A DNA stretch of 43,881 nt from Methylophilaceae bacterium (GTDB taxonomy: Bacteria; Pseudomonadota; Gammaproteobacteria; Burkholderiales; Methylophilaceae): the NCBI GenBank assembly GCA_028342535.1, contig JAOLWQ010000008.1:1-43881 (forward strand), read 5' to 3'. Shown here piece after piece: positions 16,995 through 26,380 of this stretch (position 1 is its first letter; each line of letters starts with the position of its first letter). The translations under genes were made by a program, and so were the position numbers. The notes below the pieces were generated by a model, which saw only the letters and a program-made list of their open reading frames with translations, ran no database searches and was not told where the DNA came from.

Positions 16995-17259
16995 TTAATA
17001 AATTAAAATCCGATATTTTATTTTGATAATTTAAAGTATGTAAATCTTTATTATCACCTTGATTTAAAAATTCATGAGTGATATCTAAAGCCGCCTTAAT
17101 TATAGTTTTATCAACCCCTATTGTTGAGCCAGACTGTTGAATCTCATCTACCTTATGCTTTAAATAACTTATTGATTTTTGTAGGTTTTCTTCCTCACTC
17201 TCTGGGCAAGATACTGTGAAATCTCTCCCTAATATATTTACTTCAATTTGTTTTGTCAT
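16969..17259 (-). CDS. zapA: Cell division protein ZapA
   Basis: A 96-residue FtsZ-ring stabiliser. It starts with the family pattern KQIEVNILGRDFTVSCPE, a short globular head, followed by a helical and coiled-coil region (LQKSISYLKHKVDEIQQS and beyond) used for dimer and tetramer formation. The neighbours support the call: a small coiled-coil gene 4 bases upstream and 6S RNA downstream, a layout conserved in related proteobacteria. Length is normal (about 100). Confidence 0.92.
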   Translation of the reverse strand: MTKQIEVNILGRDFTVSCPESEEENLQKSISYLKHKVDEIQQSGSTIGVDKTIIKAALDITHEFLNQGDNKDLHTLNYQNKISDFNLLIDKVLQNQ

Positions 17260-17263
17260 ATTC

Positions 17264-17455
17264 TCAACTAGGTAATTGCGCTAATAAGTTTTCAACTTTT
17301 AATGTCGCTTCATTCATTTTCGTTTTTAAAGCTTGGTTTTCTTCTTTAGCAAAATGAAGGTTAGGCTTCAATTCATCATTTTCTTTTTTTAATACTTCTA
17401 ATGCCTCAATAAGTTTATTGAGTTTACTTTCTAATAAATTTAGTTCATCTAACAT
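17264..17455 (-). CDS. Small coiled-coil protein (TIGR02449-like) upstream of zapA
   Basis: A 63-residue protein that is nearly all coiled coil with heptad-spaced Leu residues (ELNLLESKLNKLIEALEVL and following), and ends LLAQLPS. It matches the small TIGR02449-type proteins encoded just before zapA and resembles ZapB in size and character. It is probably translated with zapA from one mRNA (4-base gap). A role at the division septum is inferred from position. Confidence 0.78.
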   Translation of the reverse strand: MLDELNLLESKLNKLIEALEVLKKENDELKPNLHFAKEENQALKTKMNEATLKVENLLAQLPS

Positions 17456-17510
17456 TCATTTACTATAATTTAAATTCATGATGGCATCAATAGAGAATTC
17501 ACTTTCTTTC

Positions 17511-18401
17511 TTATTTTTTCTTTGCACGAGGATGGGCTTTATCATATATTTTTGAAAGATGTTGAAAATCTAAGTGGGTATAAATTTGAGTCGTGCTAAT
17601 ATTTTCATGACCTAGCAGCTCTTGAACAGCCCTTAAATCTTGACTCGATTGAAGAAGGTGCGATGCAAAACTATGCCTTAAAAGATGGGGGTGAATATTT
17701 TCAGGAATGCCTTGCTTAATTGCCCAAAACTTTAATCTATATTGAATAGCTCTAGGGCTTAATTTCTTACCATTTTTTCTTAAAAAAAGTATCTCAGTTT
17801 CACTTGCTAATCCCCCTATGTTATCTCTTAGACTTAACCATTTTTTTATAGCCTTAGACGCAAATGAGCCCAAGGGGATTACACGTTCTTTATTACCTTT
17901 ACCTATTACAGAAATTATTCCATCCTTAAAATTTATATCATTTTTATTTATATTAACAAGCTCAGATAACCGAAGACCTGAAGAATAAAATAATTCTAAA
18001 ATAGCATGATCACGAGTACCTAAAAAAGAATCATCATTTATATTGACGAGTTTTAATGTTTGGTCGACTGATAATGTTTGAGGAAGCAATTTTTTTATTT
18101 TTGGGGGCTTAATTCCAAATGTAGGATTTTTTTCAAATTGATATTGATGAATTAAAAAATTAAAAAGACCTCTCCAAGAAGATATTAATCTTGATAATGA
18201 ATTCCCTCCCAACCCTTTAGAATGTAGTGTGGCGATATTTTTTCTAATATCTTCGAGTGTATAGTTTTTTAATTCCTTATTCTTATCAAGTTTTAATAAT
18301 TCATGAATATCTCGAAGATAACTCTTAACTGAGGAAGGGCTCAATCTCTTTTCAAAACTTATAAATTTTTTATATTCTTCAATTAATTCAAGATTATTCA
18401 T
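17511..18401 (-). CDS. xerC: Tyrosine recombinase XerC
   Basis: A 296-residue site-specific recombinase that, with XerD, resolves chromosome dimers at dif. An N-terminal SAM-like DNA-binding domain (about 1-90) precedes the catalytic domain with the full active-site set: R144 (SGLRLSEL), K168 (GKGNKE), H239 and R242 (HPHLLRH), H265 (GHENIS) and the nucleophile Y274 (TQIYTH). Length is typical (about 300). It overlaps dapF by 8 bases, so they are co-transcribed; the DUF484 gene often found between dapF and xerC is missing. Confidence 0.95.
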   Translation of the reverse strand: MNNLELIEEYKKFISFEKRLSPSSVKSYLRDIHELLKLDKNKELKNYTLEDIRKNIATLHSKGLGGNSLSRLISSWRGLFNFLIHQYQFEKNPTFGIKPPKIKKLLPQTLSVDQTLKLVNINDDSFLGTRDHAILELFYSSGLRLSELVNINKNDINFKDGIISVIGKGNKERVIPLGSFASKAIKKWLSLRDNIGGLASETEILFLRKNGKKLSPRAIQYRLKFWAIKQGIPENIHPHLLRHSFASHLLQSSQDLRAVQELLGHENISTTQIYTHLDFQHLSKIYDKAHPRAKKK

Positions 18402-19194
18402 ATTTTTTTAATGAGCTTAAATCAAACTCTCCTTCAAATACAATTTTAGCAGTCCCAGATAAGATTATTGAATTTAAACCATCCCAATCAATAATCACAG
18501 TCCCTCCATCCATATGGACCGTAACAGGAGTCTTTACTATTCCTTTTAAAATAGCTGTGGCACTTGCTGCACATGCGCCGGTTCCACAAGCAAGAGTAAT
18601 GCCACTTCCCCTTTCTAAAACTTTCAGTCTTAAATTATTATTATCTATTATTTTCATAAAGCCTACATTTACCCCATTAGGAAAGAAGGCTTTATTATTT
18701 TGTATTTCTTTAGCAAGCTTTAGTGCGCTTTCCCATTCTTGATTTTTATCAAGTGGCTCAAGAACTGCATGTGGGTTACCAATAGTGAGAGATGTAAATA
18801 AATTACTAATTTTTTCTTTAAAAATAGGTTTCCCCATATCAACAGAAATTAAATTTTCAGAGTGTTCTGAAAGTATAATTAATCCCGATTTTGTTTCAAC
18901 AGTAAGCTGTAAATTTTTTGAAAGGTTTTTATTTTTTATATAACGGTAAAAACATCGAGCACCATTCCCACATTGCTCGACTTCATTTCCATCTGAATTA
19001 AAAATTCGATATTTAAATTCTGCCTTTGGGTTTAAGCTAGGCTCCACAATTAGAAGTTGATCAAATCCAATACCAAATTGACGATGGGAGAGTAGACTAA
19101 TTAGTTCTGAGTTAAGATTATATTGATTCTCTAATTGATTTAAAATTATAAAATCATTTCCAGTACCATGCATCTTTGTAAAAGGAATTTTCAT
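18394..19194 (-). CDS. dapF: Diaminopimelate epimerase
   Basis: Converts LL- to meso-diaminopimelate for lysine and peptidoglycan synthesis, without a cofactor. The 266-residue protein has both active-site cysteines: C75 in EQCGNGARCF and C203 in ACGTGACA, plus the N-terminal KMHGTGNDF and ERG (194-196). The segment before the second Cys reads GIT where the family usually has GET, a small deviation from the motif that leaves the listed catalytic residues intact. It heads a two-gene unit with xerC and is divergent from metK. Confidence 0.95.
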   Translation of the reverse strand: MKIPFTKMHGTGNDFIILNQLENQYNLNSELISLLSHRQFGIGFDQLLIVEPSLNPKAEFKYRIFNSDGNEVEQCGNGARCFYRYIKNKNLSKNLQLTVETKSGLIILSEHSENLISVDMGKPIFKEKISNLFTSLTIGNPHAVLEPLDKNQEWESALKLAKEIQNNKAFFPNGVNVGFMKIIDNNNLRLKVLERGSGITLACGTGACAASATAILKGIVKTPVTVHMDGGTVIIDWDGLNSIILSGTAKIVFEGEFDLSSLKKYE

Positions 19195-19265
19195 TTATCT
19201 CTATTTATTATTTATGTTATTTGCTATTCTATCGACTTAATATTACTTGATATACTGAAAGTTTA

Positions 19266-20420
19266 ATGAAAAAATTTTTATTTACCTCCGAGTCAGTATC
19301 TGAAGGCCACCCTGACAAGGTATCCGATTTAATTTCAGATGCAGTTTTAGATGCAATTTTATCTGAAGATCCTAATTCCAGAGTTGCTGCAGAAACTTTA
19401 ACAAATACTAATTTGGTAGTTCTTGCTGGAGAAATTACTACAAATGCAAAAATCGATTATGAAAAAGTAGCTAGGGACACATTAAAATTAATTGGTTACG
19501 ATAATGTTGATTATGGTATTGATTACAAAACATGTGAATTATTAGTCAAGTATGATACTCAATCACCAGATATTGCCCAAGGTGTAGACGGAGCAATGGA
19601 TGATCCCTTAGATCAGGGGGCAGGCGATCAAGGTTTGATGTTTGGATATGCTTGTGACGAGACAAATGAATTAATGCCTCTACCAATTCATTTGTCCCAT
19701 AGATTGGTTGAGCGTCAAGCAATACTCAGAAAGAATGGAAAACTTCCATGGCTAAGGCCAGATGCAAAATCTCAAGTAACGATTGAATATGAGGGAAATA
19801 GACCTATCAGAGTAGATACAGTTGTATTATCTACGCAACATTCACCAGATATTACACTAGATAACCTTCGTGAAGCGGTAATAGAAGAAATTATTAAACC
19901 TATTATTCCGAAAGAGTTAATAAAAGGTGATATTAAATTTTTAATTAACCCCACAGGACGATTTGTAATTGGCGGCCCGCAGGGAGATTGTGGTTTAACA
20001 GGCAGAAAAATTATTGTAGATACTTATGGCGGGGCTGCTCCTCATGGAGGAGGCGCATTTTCAGGGAAAGATCCAAGTAAAGTAGATCGTTCTGCTGCAT
20101 ACGGTGCGCGTTACGTTGCAAAAAATATAGTTGCTGCTGGCTTGGCTAGTAAATGCCTTGTTCAAATTTCATATGCAATAGGAGTAGCAAAACCTACCTC
20201 TGTAATGGTAGACAGCTTCGGAACTGGAATAATATCTGATGAAAAATTATCCCAATTAGTTGCACAAGAATTCGATTTAAGGCCAAAAGGTATTGTAGAA
20301 ACATTAGATTTATTAAGACCAATATATAAGAAAACGGCTGCTTATGGCCATTTTGGTCGTGATGAGCCAGAATTTTCATGGGAAATGACGGATAAGAAAT
20401 CCACCTTAAAAATTAAGTAA
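19266..20420 (+). CDS. metK: S-adenosylmethionine synthetase
   Basis: Makes S-adenosylmethionine from ATP and methionine. The 384-residue protein has the standard motifs SEGHPDK near 11-17, the substrate loop, [12 protein letters not shown] near 117-128 and the phosphate-binding [19 protein letters not shown] near 260. Length equals the family norm. It opens the SAM-cycle block metK - SAH riboswitch - ahcY - metF. The ahcY unit has its own promoter, so metK and ahcY can be controlled separately. Confidence 0.98.
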   Translation: MKKFLFTSESVSEGHPDKVSDLISDAVLDAILSEDPNSRVAAETLTNTNLVVLAGEITTNAKIDYEKVARDTLKLIGYDNVDYGIDYKTCELLVKYDTQSPDIAQGVDGAMDDPLDQGAGDQGLMFGYACDETNELMPLPIHLSHRLVERQAILRKNGKLPWLRPDAKSQVTIEYEGNRPIRVDTVVLSTQHSPDITLDNLREAVIEEIIKPIIPKELIKGDIKFLINPTGRFVIGGPQGDCGLTGRKIIVDTYGGAAPHGGGAFSGKDPSKVDRSAAYGARYVAKNIVAAGLASKCLVQISYAIGVAKPTSVMVDSFGTGIISDEKLSQLVAQEFDLRPKGIVETLDLLRPIYKKTAAYGHFGRDEPEFSWEMTDKKSTLKIK

Positions 20421-20435
20421 ATTTTTATCATGTGC

Positions 20436-20464
20436 TTGATTTTAATTAGTTTTTAAATTAATAT
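20436..20464 (+). promoter_or_regulatory. Promoter of the SAH-riboswitch/ahcY unit
   Basis: TTGATT (20436-20441), exactly 17 bases, TAATAT (20459-20464). The predicted start near 20471 falls 2 bases before helix P1 of the SAH aptamer, which strongly supports the call. Confidence 0.63.
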
Positions 20465-20472
20465 TGCATTTT

Positions 20473-20537
20473 CTCGAGGAACGCTGCAAGAACATTCCCA
20501 GGCTCGAGCTGCAAATTTATTTGTAACTGCGTTCACC
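20473..20537 (+). ncRNA. SAH riboswitch aptamer
   Basis: Conserved elements of the S-adenosylhomocysteine aptamer are in order: CTCGAGGAACGCTGCAAG, CCAGGCTCGAG, and a 3' GCGTTCACC. P1 forms between CTCGAG (20473-20478) and CTCGAG (20503-20508). The P4 pseudoknot forms between GAACGC (20479-20484) and GCGTTC (20529-20534). It precedes ahcY, its standard target in proteobacteria. In characterised cases SAH binding raises ahcY expression. Confidence 0.9.
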
Positions 20538-20550
20538 ATTATTAAACCGT

Positions 20551-20591
20551 ACCAGTTACGGGATGATTGGTGAATCACTCATCTCACTGGT
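20551..20591 (+). promoter_or_regulatory. Expression-platform hairpin of the SAH riboswitch
   Basis: ACCAGT (20551-20556) pairs with ACTGGT (20586-20591), and after a 3-base bulge GGGATGA pairs with TCATCTC (one G-U). The apical loop exposes GGTGAA (20569-20574), which complements TTCACC (20532-20537) at the end of aptamer helix P4. The ahcY ribosome binding site AGGG follows 12 bases later. Confidence 0.55.
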
Positions 20592-20614
20592 CACTTTTAT
20601 TTTAGGGAAAAAAA

Positions 20615-22036
20615 ATGAATACAGTGACTGACTCAAATTTAAGTATTAAAGATTACCTTGTAGCCGATATTAGCTTGTCAGATTTTGGAAGAAAAGAAAT
20701 CGCAATAGCTGAAACAGAAATGCCTGGTTTAATGGCAATTCGTAAAGAGTATGCAAGTGAAAAACCATTAAAAGGAGCTCGAATTTCAGGCTCTCTTCAC
20801 ATGACTATCCAAACAGCTGTTCTAATTGAAACGCTTAACGAATTAGGTGCTGATGTACGATGGGCTTCTTGTAATATTTATTCAACTCAAGATCATGCTG
20901 CTGCTGCAATTGCTGACGGTGGAACACCAGTTTTTGCTTTTAAGGATGAAAGTTTAGATGAGTATTGGGACTTCACACATCGTATTTTTGAATGGCCAGA
21001 TGAAAAATATACGAACATGATTCTTGATGACGGAGGAGACGCGACTCTTCTTCTTCATCTTGGAGTTAAAGCTGAAAAAGATATCTCAGTTCTGGATAAA
21101 CCATCTACTGAAGAAGAAATTTGCTTATTTAATGCTATTAAAAAGAAGTTAAAAATAAATTCATCTTGGTATTCTGAAAGATTACCACATGTTCAAGGAG
21201 TAACAGAAGAGACTACGACCGGAGTTATGCGTCTTTATCAAATGTTTAGGGACAATGAATTAGCATTTCCTGCAATTAATGTAAATGATTCAGTGACTAA
21301 GTCAAAATTTGATAATTTATATGGATGCAGAGAGTCTTTAGTAGATGCTATTAAGAGAGCAACTGATGTAATGATTGCTGGTAAAGTTGCCGTAGTTTGT
21401 GGTTATGGCGACGTAGGGAAAGGATCTGCTCAAGCTTTAAGAGCTTTATCTGCCCAAGTATGGGTAACTGAAGTAGATCCAATATGTGCACTTCAAGCAG
21501 CTATGGAAGGTTATCGTGTGGTGACCATGGAGTATGCTTCTAAATATGCTGATATTTTTGTATCTGCAACAGGAAATTACAACGTGATTAATCATGATCA
21601 TATGAAAGCAATGAAAAACCAAGCAATTGTATGTAATATTGGACACTTTGATAATGAAATTGATGTTGCTTCATTATCAGAATATAAATGGGAAGAAATA
21701 AAACCACAAGTTGACCATGTTATTTTTCCAGACAATAAACGTATTATTCTTTTAGCAAAAGGTCGTTTGGTTAATCTTGGATGTGGAACAGGCCACCCAA
21801 GTTATGTTATGGGATCTTCTTTTGCCAATCAAGTGATTGCTCAAATAGAATTATTTTCTGAGAAGGATAAATATCCTCTTGGCGTTCATGTGCTACCAAA
21901 ACATTTAGATGAAAAAGTAGCGAGATTGCAATTAACTACACTAAATGCTGACTTAACAACGCTAACTGAAGAACAAGCGAAATATATTGATGTGGATATT
22001 AATGGACCATTTAAAACTGAGACATATAGGTATTAA
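20615..22036 (+). CDS. ahcY: Adenosylhomocysteinase (SAH hydrolase)
   Basis: Splits S-adenosylhomocysteine, the inhibitory product of SAM-dependent methyltransferases, into adenosine and homocysteine, with bound NAD. The 473-residue protein includes [17 protein letters not shown] near 59-75, the NAD-binding [11 protein letters not shown] near 263-273, [11 protein letters not shown] near 345 and the C-terminal tail ending in TYRY typical of the family. The length with a mid-protein insert is the bacterial norm. It is riboswitch-controlled, with metF starting 3 bases after its stop codon. Confidence 0.98.
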   Translation: MNTVTDSNLSIKDYLVADISLSDFGRKEIAIAETEMPGLMAIRKEYASEKPLKGARISGSLHMTIQTAVLIETLNELGADVRWASCNIYSTQDHAAAAIADGGTPVFAFKDESLDEYWDFTHRIFEWPDEKYTNMILDDGGDATLLLHLGVKAEKDISVLDKPSTEEEICLFNAIKKKLKINSSWYSERLPHVQGVTEETTTGVMRLYQMFRDNELAFPAINVNDSVTKSKFDNLYGCRESLVDAIKRATDVMIAGKVAVVCGYGDVGKGSAQALRALSAQVWVTEVDPICALQAAMEGYRVVTMEYASKYADIFVSATGNYNVINHDHMKAMKNQAIVCNIGHFDNEIDVASLSEYKWEEIKPQVDHVIFPDNKRIILLAKGRLVNLGCGTGHPSYVMGSSFANQVIAQIELFSEKDKYPLGVHVLPKHLDEKVARLQLTTLNADLTTLTEEQAKYIDVDINGPFKTETYRY

Positions 22037-22039
22037 GAT

Positions 22040-22873
22040 ATGCCCAATATGCCATCAGTAAGTTTTGAATTTTTCCCTCCTCGTACTGAGGAGGGGGATC
22101 TTAAGCTTAATGAAACAATAAAAACATTATCAGAATTTAACCCAGAGTTCTTTTCCGTTACTTTTGGTGCTGGCGGTTCAACTAAAACTAAAACGTTAGA
22201 AACAGTTTTAAGTATTGAAGCATCAAATAATAATGGCGTACCTCATCTATCTTGCATTAGCTCTTCAAAAGAAGAAATTAGAAGCATCTTAAGTGAATAT
22301 AAGAGCCATAATATTAAACATTTAATTGCACTAAGAGGAGATAACCCATCAGGAGCAATAAGTCATGGAGATTTTAAATATGCTAATGAGCTAATTTCTT
22401 TCATAAGAGAGGAAACAGGAGAATATTTCCATATTCAAGCCGGGGCATATCCTGAATATCACCCAGAAGCAGAATCGGCAACTGATGACTTAAATAATTT
22501 TAAAAGAAAAATAGAGGCTGGAGCAAATTCAGCAATCACGCAGTTTTTTTTTAATGCAGATGCTTATTTTAGATTTATAGAGGAATGCCAAAAAAATTCT
22601 ATTTCAGTTCCTATTATTCCTGGAATTATGCCCATATATAATATCAAGCAACTAGCAAGATTTTCATCAAATTGTGGTGCAGAGATCCCTAGGTGGTTAA
22701 AGTTAAAGTTAGAAAGTTATGATGATGATATTACGTCATTAAGAGATTATGGCATAGACGTTATATCAGAATTGTGCGAAACCTTACTACAGTATGGTGT
22801 TCCAGGAATTCATTTTTATACATTAAATGAATCAAAAATTGTTTCAAATATAATTAAAAATATAAGTAACTAA
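22040..22873 (+). CDS. metF: 5,10-methylenetetrahydrofolate reductase
   Basis: A flavoprotein that makes 5-methyl-tetrahydrofolate for methionine synthesis. The 277-residue TIM-barrel protein shows SFEFFPPRTEEG near 7-18, FFSVTFGAGGSTKTKT near 36-51, ALRGDNP near 95-101, QAGAYPEYHPE near 128 and a substrate loop around ITQFFFNADAY near 165. It lies 3 bases behind ahcY and is therefore under the SAH riboswitch as well, which ties methyl supply to SAH removal. It overlaps the end of the convergent smg by four bases. Confidence 0.97.
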   Translation: MPNMPSVSFEFFPPRTEEGDLKLNETIKTLSEFNPEFFSVTFGAGGSTKTKTLETVLSIEASNNNGVPHLSCISSSKEEIRSILSEYKSHNIKHLIALRGDNPSGAISHGDFKYANELISFIREETGEYFHIQAGAYPEYHPEAESATDDLNNFKRKIEAGANSAITQFFFNADAYFRFIEECQKNSISVPIIPGIMPIYNIKQLARFSSNCGAEIPRWLKLKLESYDDDITSLRDYGIDVISELCETLLQYGVPGIHFYTLNESKIVSNIIKNISN

Positions 22874-23331
22874 TGAATAATTAGTTGTTCTGTTCGATAC
22901 AAAGAATCTTCAACAAAAAGATAATCATTTTCTCGACCATTGTTCCACAGTGTCATCATCACAATCCAACGTACTTCATCAATATTAATTATATTTTGGT
23001 TTAGGGCCATTGCACGATCAATTATAATTTCACGTTCAACTGAGTTCAAAACATGAGCATGCTCAAGAAAGAGAATAAAACCCAAGCCATCAAAAGAAAA
23101 CTTTTCTTTTTCTTTGTCTGTATAGATTCTTAGCTTGTCATTTAATTTTGAAGAATGAGATTGAGAAATTTTTTCTGACATCTCTTTAAGCTCTGTAAAC
23201 CAATCGAGAGCACTTTCAATATCTTTATTATCGTATCCGGCAGCTTCTAGCTCTAGAGTCATATTAGCAAAGTCTAGATTATTTTTAGAGCTTAGGTAGT
23301 TTTCAAACATATATACAAGCAAATCGAACAT
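22870..23331 (-). CDS. smg: Smg family protein (DUF494)
   Basis: A 153-residue, mostly helical protein that matches Smg/DUF494: MFDLLVYMFENYL at the start, the EAAGYDNKDIESALDWFTEL segment and a C-terminal WIVMMTLWNN. The family is common in proteobacteria, usually between dprA and topA, and has no proven function. Here neither of those genes is near; it stands alone, convergent with metF and divergent from fmt. The start at 23331 follows the family N-terminus. Confidence 0.9.
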   Translation of the reverse strand: MFDLLVYMFENYLSSKNNLDFANMTLELEAAGYDNKDIESALDWFTELKEMSEKISQSHSSKLNDKLRIYTDKEKEKFSFDGLGFILFLEHAHVLNSVEREIIIDRAMALNQNIINIDEVRWIVMMTLWNNGRENDYLFVEDSLYRTEQLIIH

Positions 23332-23617
23332 TACGAATCCTTATTTTTTGAACTGAATAACAGATGAATTATAAAATTTTTGCAATGAAAAAAAGAAAAA
23401 AATATTGTAAGCAGTATAATTGATGTACTAAAATTTTTTTTGTAATTCAATATAAATAAGTTAACAGTTAATAATCAAATAATCAATACAATATGAAAAT
23501 TTATATATTAAATTAATATGACTTATTTATTCCAAAAAGTTGATAGTATTAAAAAAGTATATTTCTTCTTAAAGATAATAAAATAAAAATGATGAAAGAA
23601 ATTAAGATTTAAAAATA
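23332..23617. other. Intergenic region between smg and fmt, nothing recognised
   Basis: A 286-base, extremely AT-rich gap between divergent genes. I see no RNA gene, no coding remnant of def (the usual neighbour of fmt) and no well-spaced promoter that stands out from the background. Promoters for both genes presumably lie here. Confidence 0.6.
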
Positions 23618-24571
23618 ATGGATAATAAAAAATTAAAAATTATTTTTGCTGGTACTCCAGAATTTTCTGAACCAACATTAACTGCTCTACATCAAGAGGG
23701 GTATCAGATTTTATTAGCCCTTACTCAGCCAGATAGGAAGGCGGGTAGAGGGATGAATGTAAAACTGAGCGCAATAAAAGAAAAAGCTGAAAGCCTTAGT
23801 ATCCCAATTTTTCAACCAGAGAAACTAAATACTGATGAAGTATTTAAAAAATTATTCGATCTTAATGCAGATATTCTAGTGGTAGCTGCTTATGGGTTAA
23901 TCATACCAAGTAAAATTCTAGATATCTTCATTAAAGGCTCATATAACGTTCATGCATCACTTCTTCCATCATGGAGAGGAGCAGCACCAATTCATAGAGC
24001 AATTGAAGCTGGAGATTCTGAAATTGGAGTAACTATTATGTCAGTTGCACCAGCATTAGATACAGGAGATATGATTAGAAAAGAATCTATAACATTGGGT
24101 AAAGGCGAAAATACTGGCGAAATGACAAAGTATTTAGCAAAATTAGGAGCTAAATTAATGGTTAATGTAGTTAATGATATAAATGATAAAAAGACTCTTA
24201 AATTTACTAAGCAAAATGAAAAAGAAGCAACCTATGCAAATAAAATTAAGAAGTCTGAGGCAAAAGTGATTTGGAAAGATGTAACATCTATTAAGATAGT
24301 AAATAAAGTAAATGCCTTTAATCCATTTCCAGGTGTATCCTTTAATTTTAGAGGTAAATCGATAAAAATATGGAAAGCCACTAAAGAAGATAATATTAAA
24401 ATAAAACCCCCCGGTACTTTATTTGTAAACAAAGAAAAAAGTAATCTTTTTATAAGTACAGTTGATGGAGCTATTCAGGTGATAGAAATTCAACGAGAAG
24501 GCAAGAGAAAGATGACAGCAAAAGAATTTATTATTGCAAATGACATCAATAAAGGTGAATCCCTTTTATGA
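23618..24571 (+). CDS. fmt: Methionyl-tRNA formyltransferase
   Basis: Formylates initiator Met-tRNA with 10-formyl-THF. The 317-residue protein has the formyltransferase core IIFAGTPEFSEP near 8-19, QPDRKAGRG near 41, NVHASLLPSWRGAAPIHRAI near 109-128 with the catalytic Asn/His, and a C-terminal OB-like domain containing KIKKSEAKVIW and NPFPGV. Length is normal. It is the first gene of a five-gene operon and overlaps rsmB by 4 bases. The peptide deformylase gene def, usually directly upstream, is absent here. Confidence 0.97.
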   Translation: MDNKKLKIIFAGTPEFSEPTLTALHQEGYQILLALTQPDRKAGRGMNVKLSAIKEKAESLSIPIFQPEKLNTDEVFKKLFDLNADILVVAAYGLIIPSKILDIFIKGSYNVHASLLPSWRGAAPIHRAIEAGDSEIGVTIMSVAPALDTGDMIRKESITLGKGENTGEMTKYLAKLGAKLMVNVVNDINDKKTLKFTKQNEKEATYANKIKKSEAKVIWKDVTSIKIVNKVNAFNPFPGVSFNFRGKSIKIWKATKEDNIKIKPPGTLFVNKEKSNLFISTVDGAIQVIEIQREGKRKMTAKEFIIANDINKGESLL

Positions 24572-25848
24572 TGAGTCAATCTCAATTGCTGGCAGCGAAA
24601 ATAGTTGAACAAGTTCTTATAGGAAAAAATTTAGATAAAAGTTTTCAATTGGTGCTAACAAAATATAGTCATAATGAGGAAGAGAATATACCGCAAATAA
24701 AAGATATGACTTACGGAGCCATCAGAGATTTAGGAAAATCTAATTTTTATATTAACAAGTTAGTTAAAAATAAGATTGAAAATTTATGTATTGAGTCACT
24801 TTTACATATAGTTTTATTTCAAATAAATCATGAAAGATCAAATGATTTCACATTGGTTAATCAAGCAGTTGATGCAGCAAAAAAAATTGATCATAAAAAA
24901 AGTTCTTTTATAAATGCAGTATTAAGAAATTTTATAAGAAATAAAGATAATTTACAGAAGCAATTAAAAGAAAATGAATCTGCTTTGTATAGTTACCCGA
25001 AGTGGTGGATCGAGAAAGTAAAAAAACAATACCCAAAAAATTGGCAAGACATACTTAATATTGGAAATCAGAGACCACCTTTAACATTGAGAATTAATTT
25101 AAAAAAACTTGAAATTAAGCAATATTCTAATAACTTAGATGAGGAAGGAATAGAACATTCATTAGTAGGCGATGAATGTCTTATTATAAAAAAACCTCTA
25201 GATGTAAATAAAATACCAGGATTTTTAGATGGAAAGGTATCAGTTCAAGATTTGGGTGCACAATTAGCAGCCCATATCATTGATTTAAAAAATGAACAGA
25301 AAGTTTTAGATGCATGCTCGGCACCAGGGGGGAAAGCGTGTCACATGCTAGAGTTAAGCAGTATAAAACTAACGGCAATTGAAAGTGATGAGCAAAGAAC
25401 AATAAAAATTATTGATAATATTAAACGCCAAGGCTTTAAGGCTCAGATTATAAATAAAAAGATAGATAATAAAAATGAGTGGTGGGATAAGCAGTATTTT
25501 GATCGAATATTATTAGATGTTCCATGTTCTGCATCAGGGATAGTCAGAAGGCACGTGGATATAAAATGGCTGAGAAGAATTAATGATTTTCAAAATTTTG
25601 CAGATAACCAATTAACTTTGTTAAGGGCTACATGGCCAATGTTAAAAGAAGGTGGTAAATTATTATATGTAACTTGTTCAATATTTGAAGAAGAAAATAA
25701 AGATGTCATTGAAGAGTTCAAAAAAAAAATAAACAATGTTTCTGAAATAGATATAAAATTTCCGTCAAATATAACACACATAAAAAATCAAGTTATTCCT
25801 TCAGATAATCATGATGGGTTATTCTATGCGCTTCTTAAAAAAAGTTAG
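24568..25848 (+). CDS. rsmB: 16S rRNA (cytosine-967-C5)-methyltransferase RsmB
   Basis: Methylates C967 of 16S rRNA. The 426-residue protein has an N-terminal NusB-like RNA-binding domain (about 1-140) and a SAM methyltransferase domain with motif I LDACSAPGGKACHML near 248, the catalytic-cycle Cys of LDVPCSASGIVRRH near 316 and the nucleophilic Cys of VTCSIF near 370. Its start overlaps the fmt stop codon as ATGA, and its end overlaps the DUF4390 gene, indicating translational coupling. Confidence 0.96.
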   Translation: MMSQSQLLAAKIVEQVLIGKNLDKSFQLVLTKYSHNEEENIPQIKDMTYGAIRDLGKSNFYINKLVKNKIENLCIESLLHIVLFQINHERSNDFTLVNQAVDAAKKIDHKKSSFINAVLRNFIRNKDNLQKQLKENESALYSYPKWWIEKVKKQYPKNWQDILNIGNQRPPLTLRINLKKLEIKQYSNNLDEEGIEHSLVGDECLIIKKPLDVNKIPGFLDGKVSVQDLGAQLAAHIIDLKNEQKVLDACSAPGGKACHMLELSSIKLTAIESDEQRTIKIIDNIKRQGFKAQIINKKIDNKNEWWDKQYFDRILLDVPCSASGIVRRHVDIKWLRRINDFQNFADNQLTLLRATWPMLKEGGKLLYVTCSIFEEENKDVIEEFKKKINNVSEIDIKFPSNITHIKNQVIPSDNHDGLFYALLKKS

Positions 25849-26380
25849 TTTCATTATCATTATCATTATTATGTTATTGGTAATAATGATTAGAATGCCT
25901 AACTCTGAAAATAATGAAATATTAATTAAGAATGTAGTAATTGAAAATAGTGAAAATGTTAAAAAAATAAAATTTAATCAAGAAATAAATTTTGATAGCC
26001 TAATACTAAAAGCGATTAACAAAGGTATACCTCTAGCATTTAAGGTAACCTTAAGAGTAGTTGAAATAAGTGATATTTGGCCAACTAAAACTATTTTAAA
26101 AAAAGTAGGGTATTATCAAATTGAATATAAAACATTAAGAAAAGTTTATAGAATTGAAGACATTAATGGTAACAAGCATGAATACAAATACATTAATGAA
26201 GCAATACAAAAAATTTTAAAAGTGGAAGACTTTAAGTTTTCATTTATTGATAATAATATGAATTATAATTTATGGTTAAATGTAGCTTTAGATAGAAAGA
26301 AATTACCTAAACCTTTGCAGGTTAATTACTTTGATAGAACCTGGTATATGAATTCTAATAAAAGCATCCATCAGCTTTGA
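25811..26380 (+). CDS. DUF4390 family protein
   Basis: A 189-residue protein with a single N-terminal membrane segment (VSFIIIIIIMLLVIMI), followed by a beta-rich domain with RVVEISDIWPTK near 75 and a C-terminal WYMNS, as in the DUF4390 proteins encoded between rsmB and ntrY in betaproteobacteria. Function is unknown; the predicted soluble part faces the periplasm. The start may instead be the third in-frame ATG at 25826 (MRFLKK), which gives a cleaner basic N-terminus. It overlaps rsmB by 38 bases. Confidence 0.8.
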   Translation: MMGYSMRFLKKVSFIIIIIIMLLVIMIRMPNSENNEILIKNVVIENSENVKKIKFNQEINFDSLILKAINKGIPLAFKVTLRVVEISDIWPTKTILKKVGYYQIEYKTLRKVYRIEDINGNKHEYKYINEAIQKILKVEDFKFSFIDNNMNYNLWLNVALDRKKLPKPLQVNYFDRTWYMNSNKSIHQL

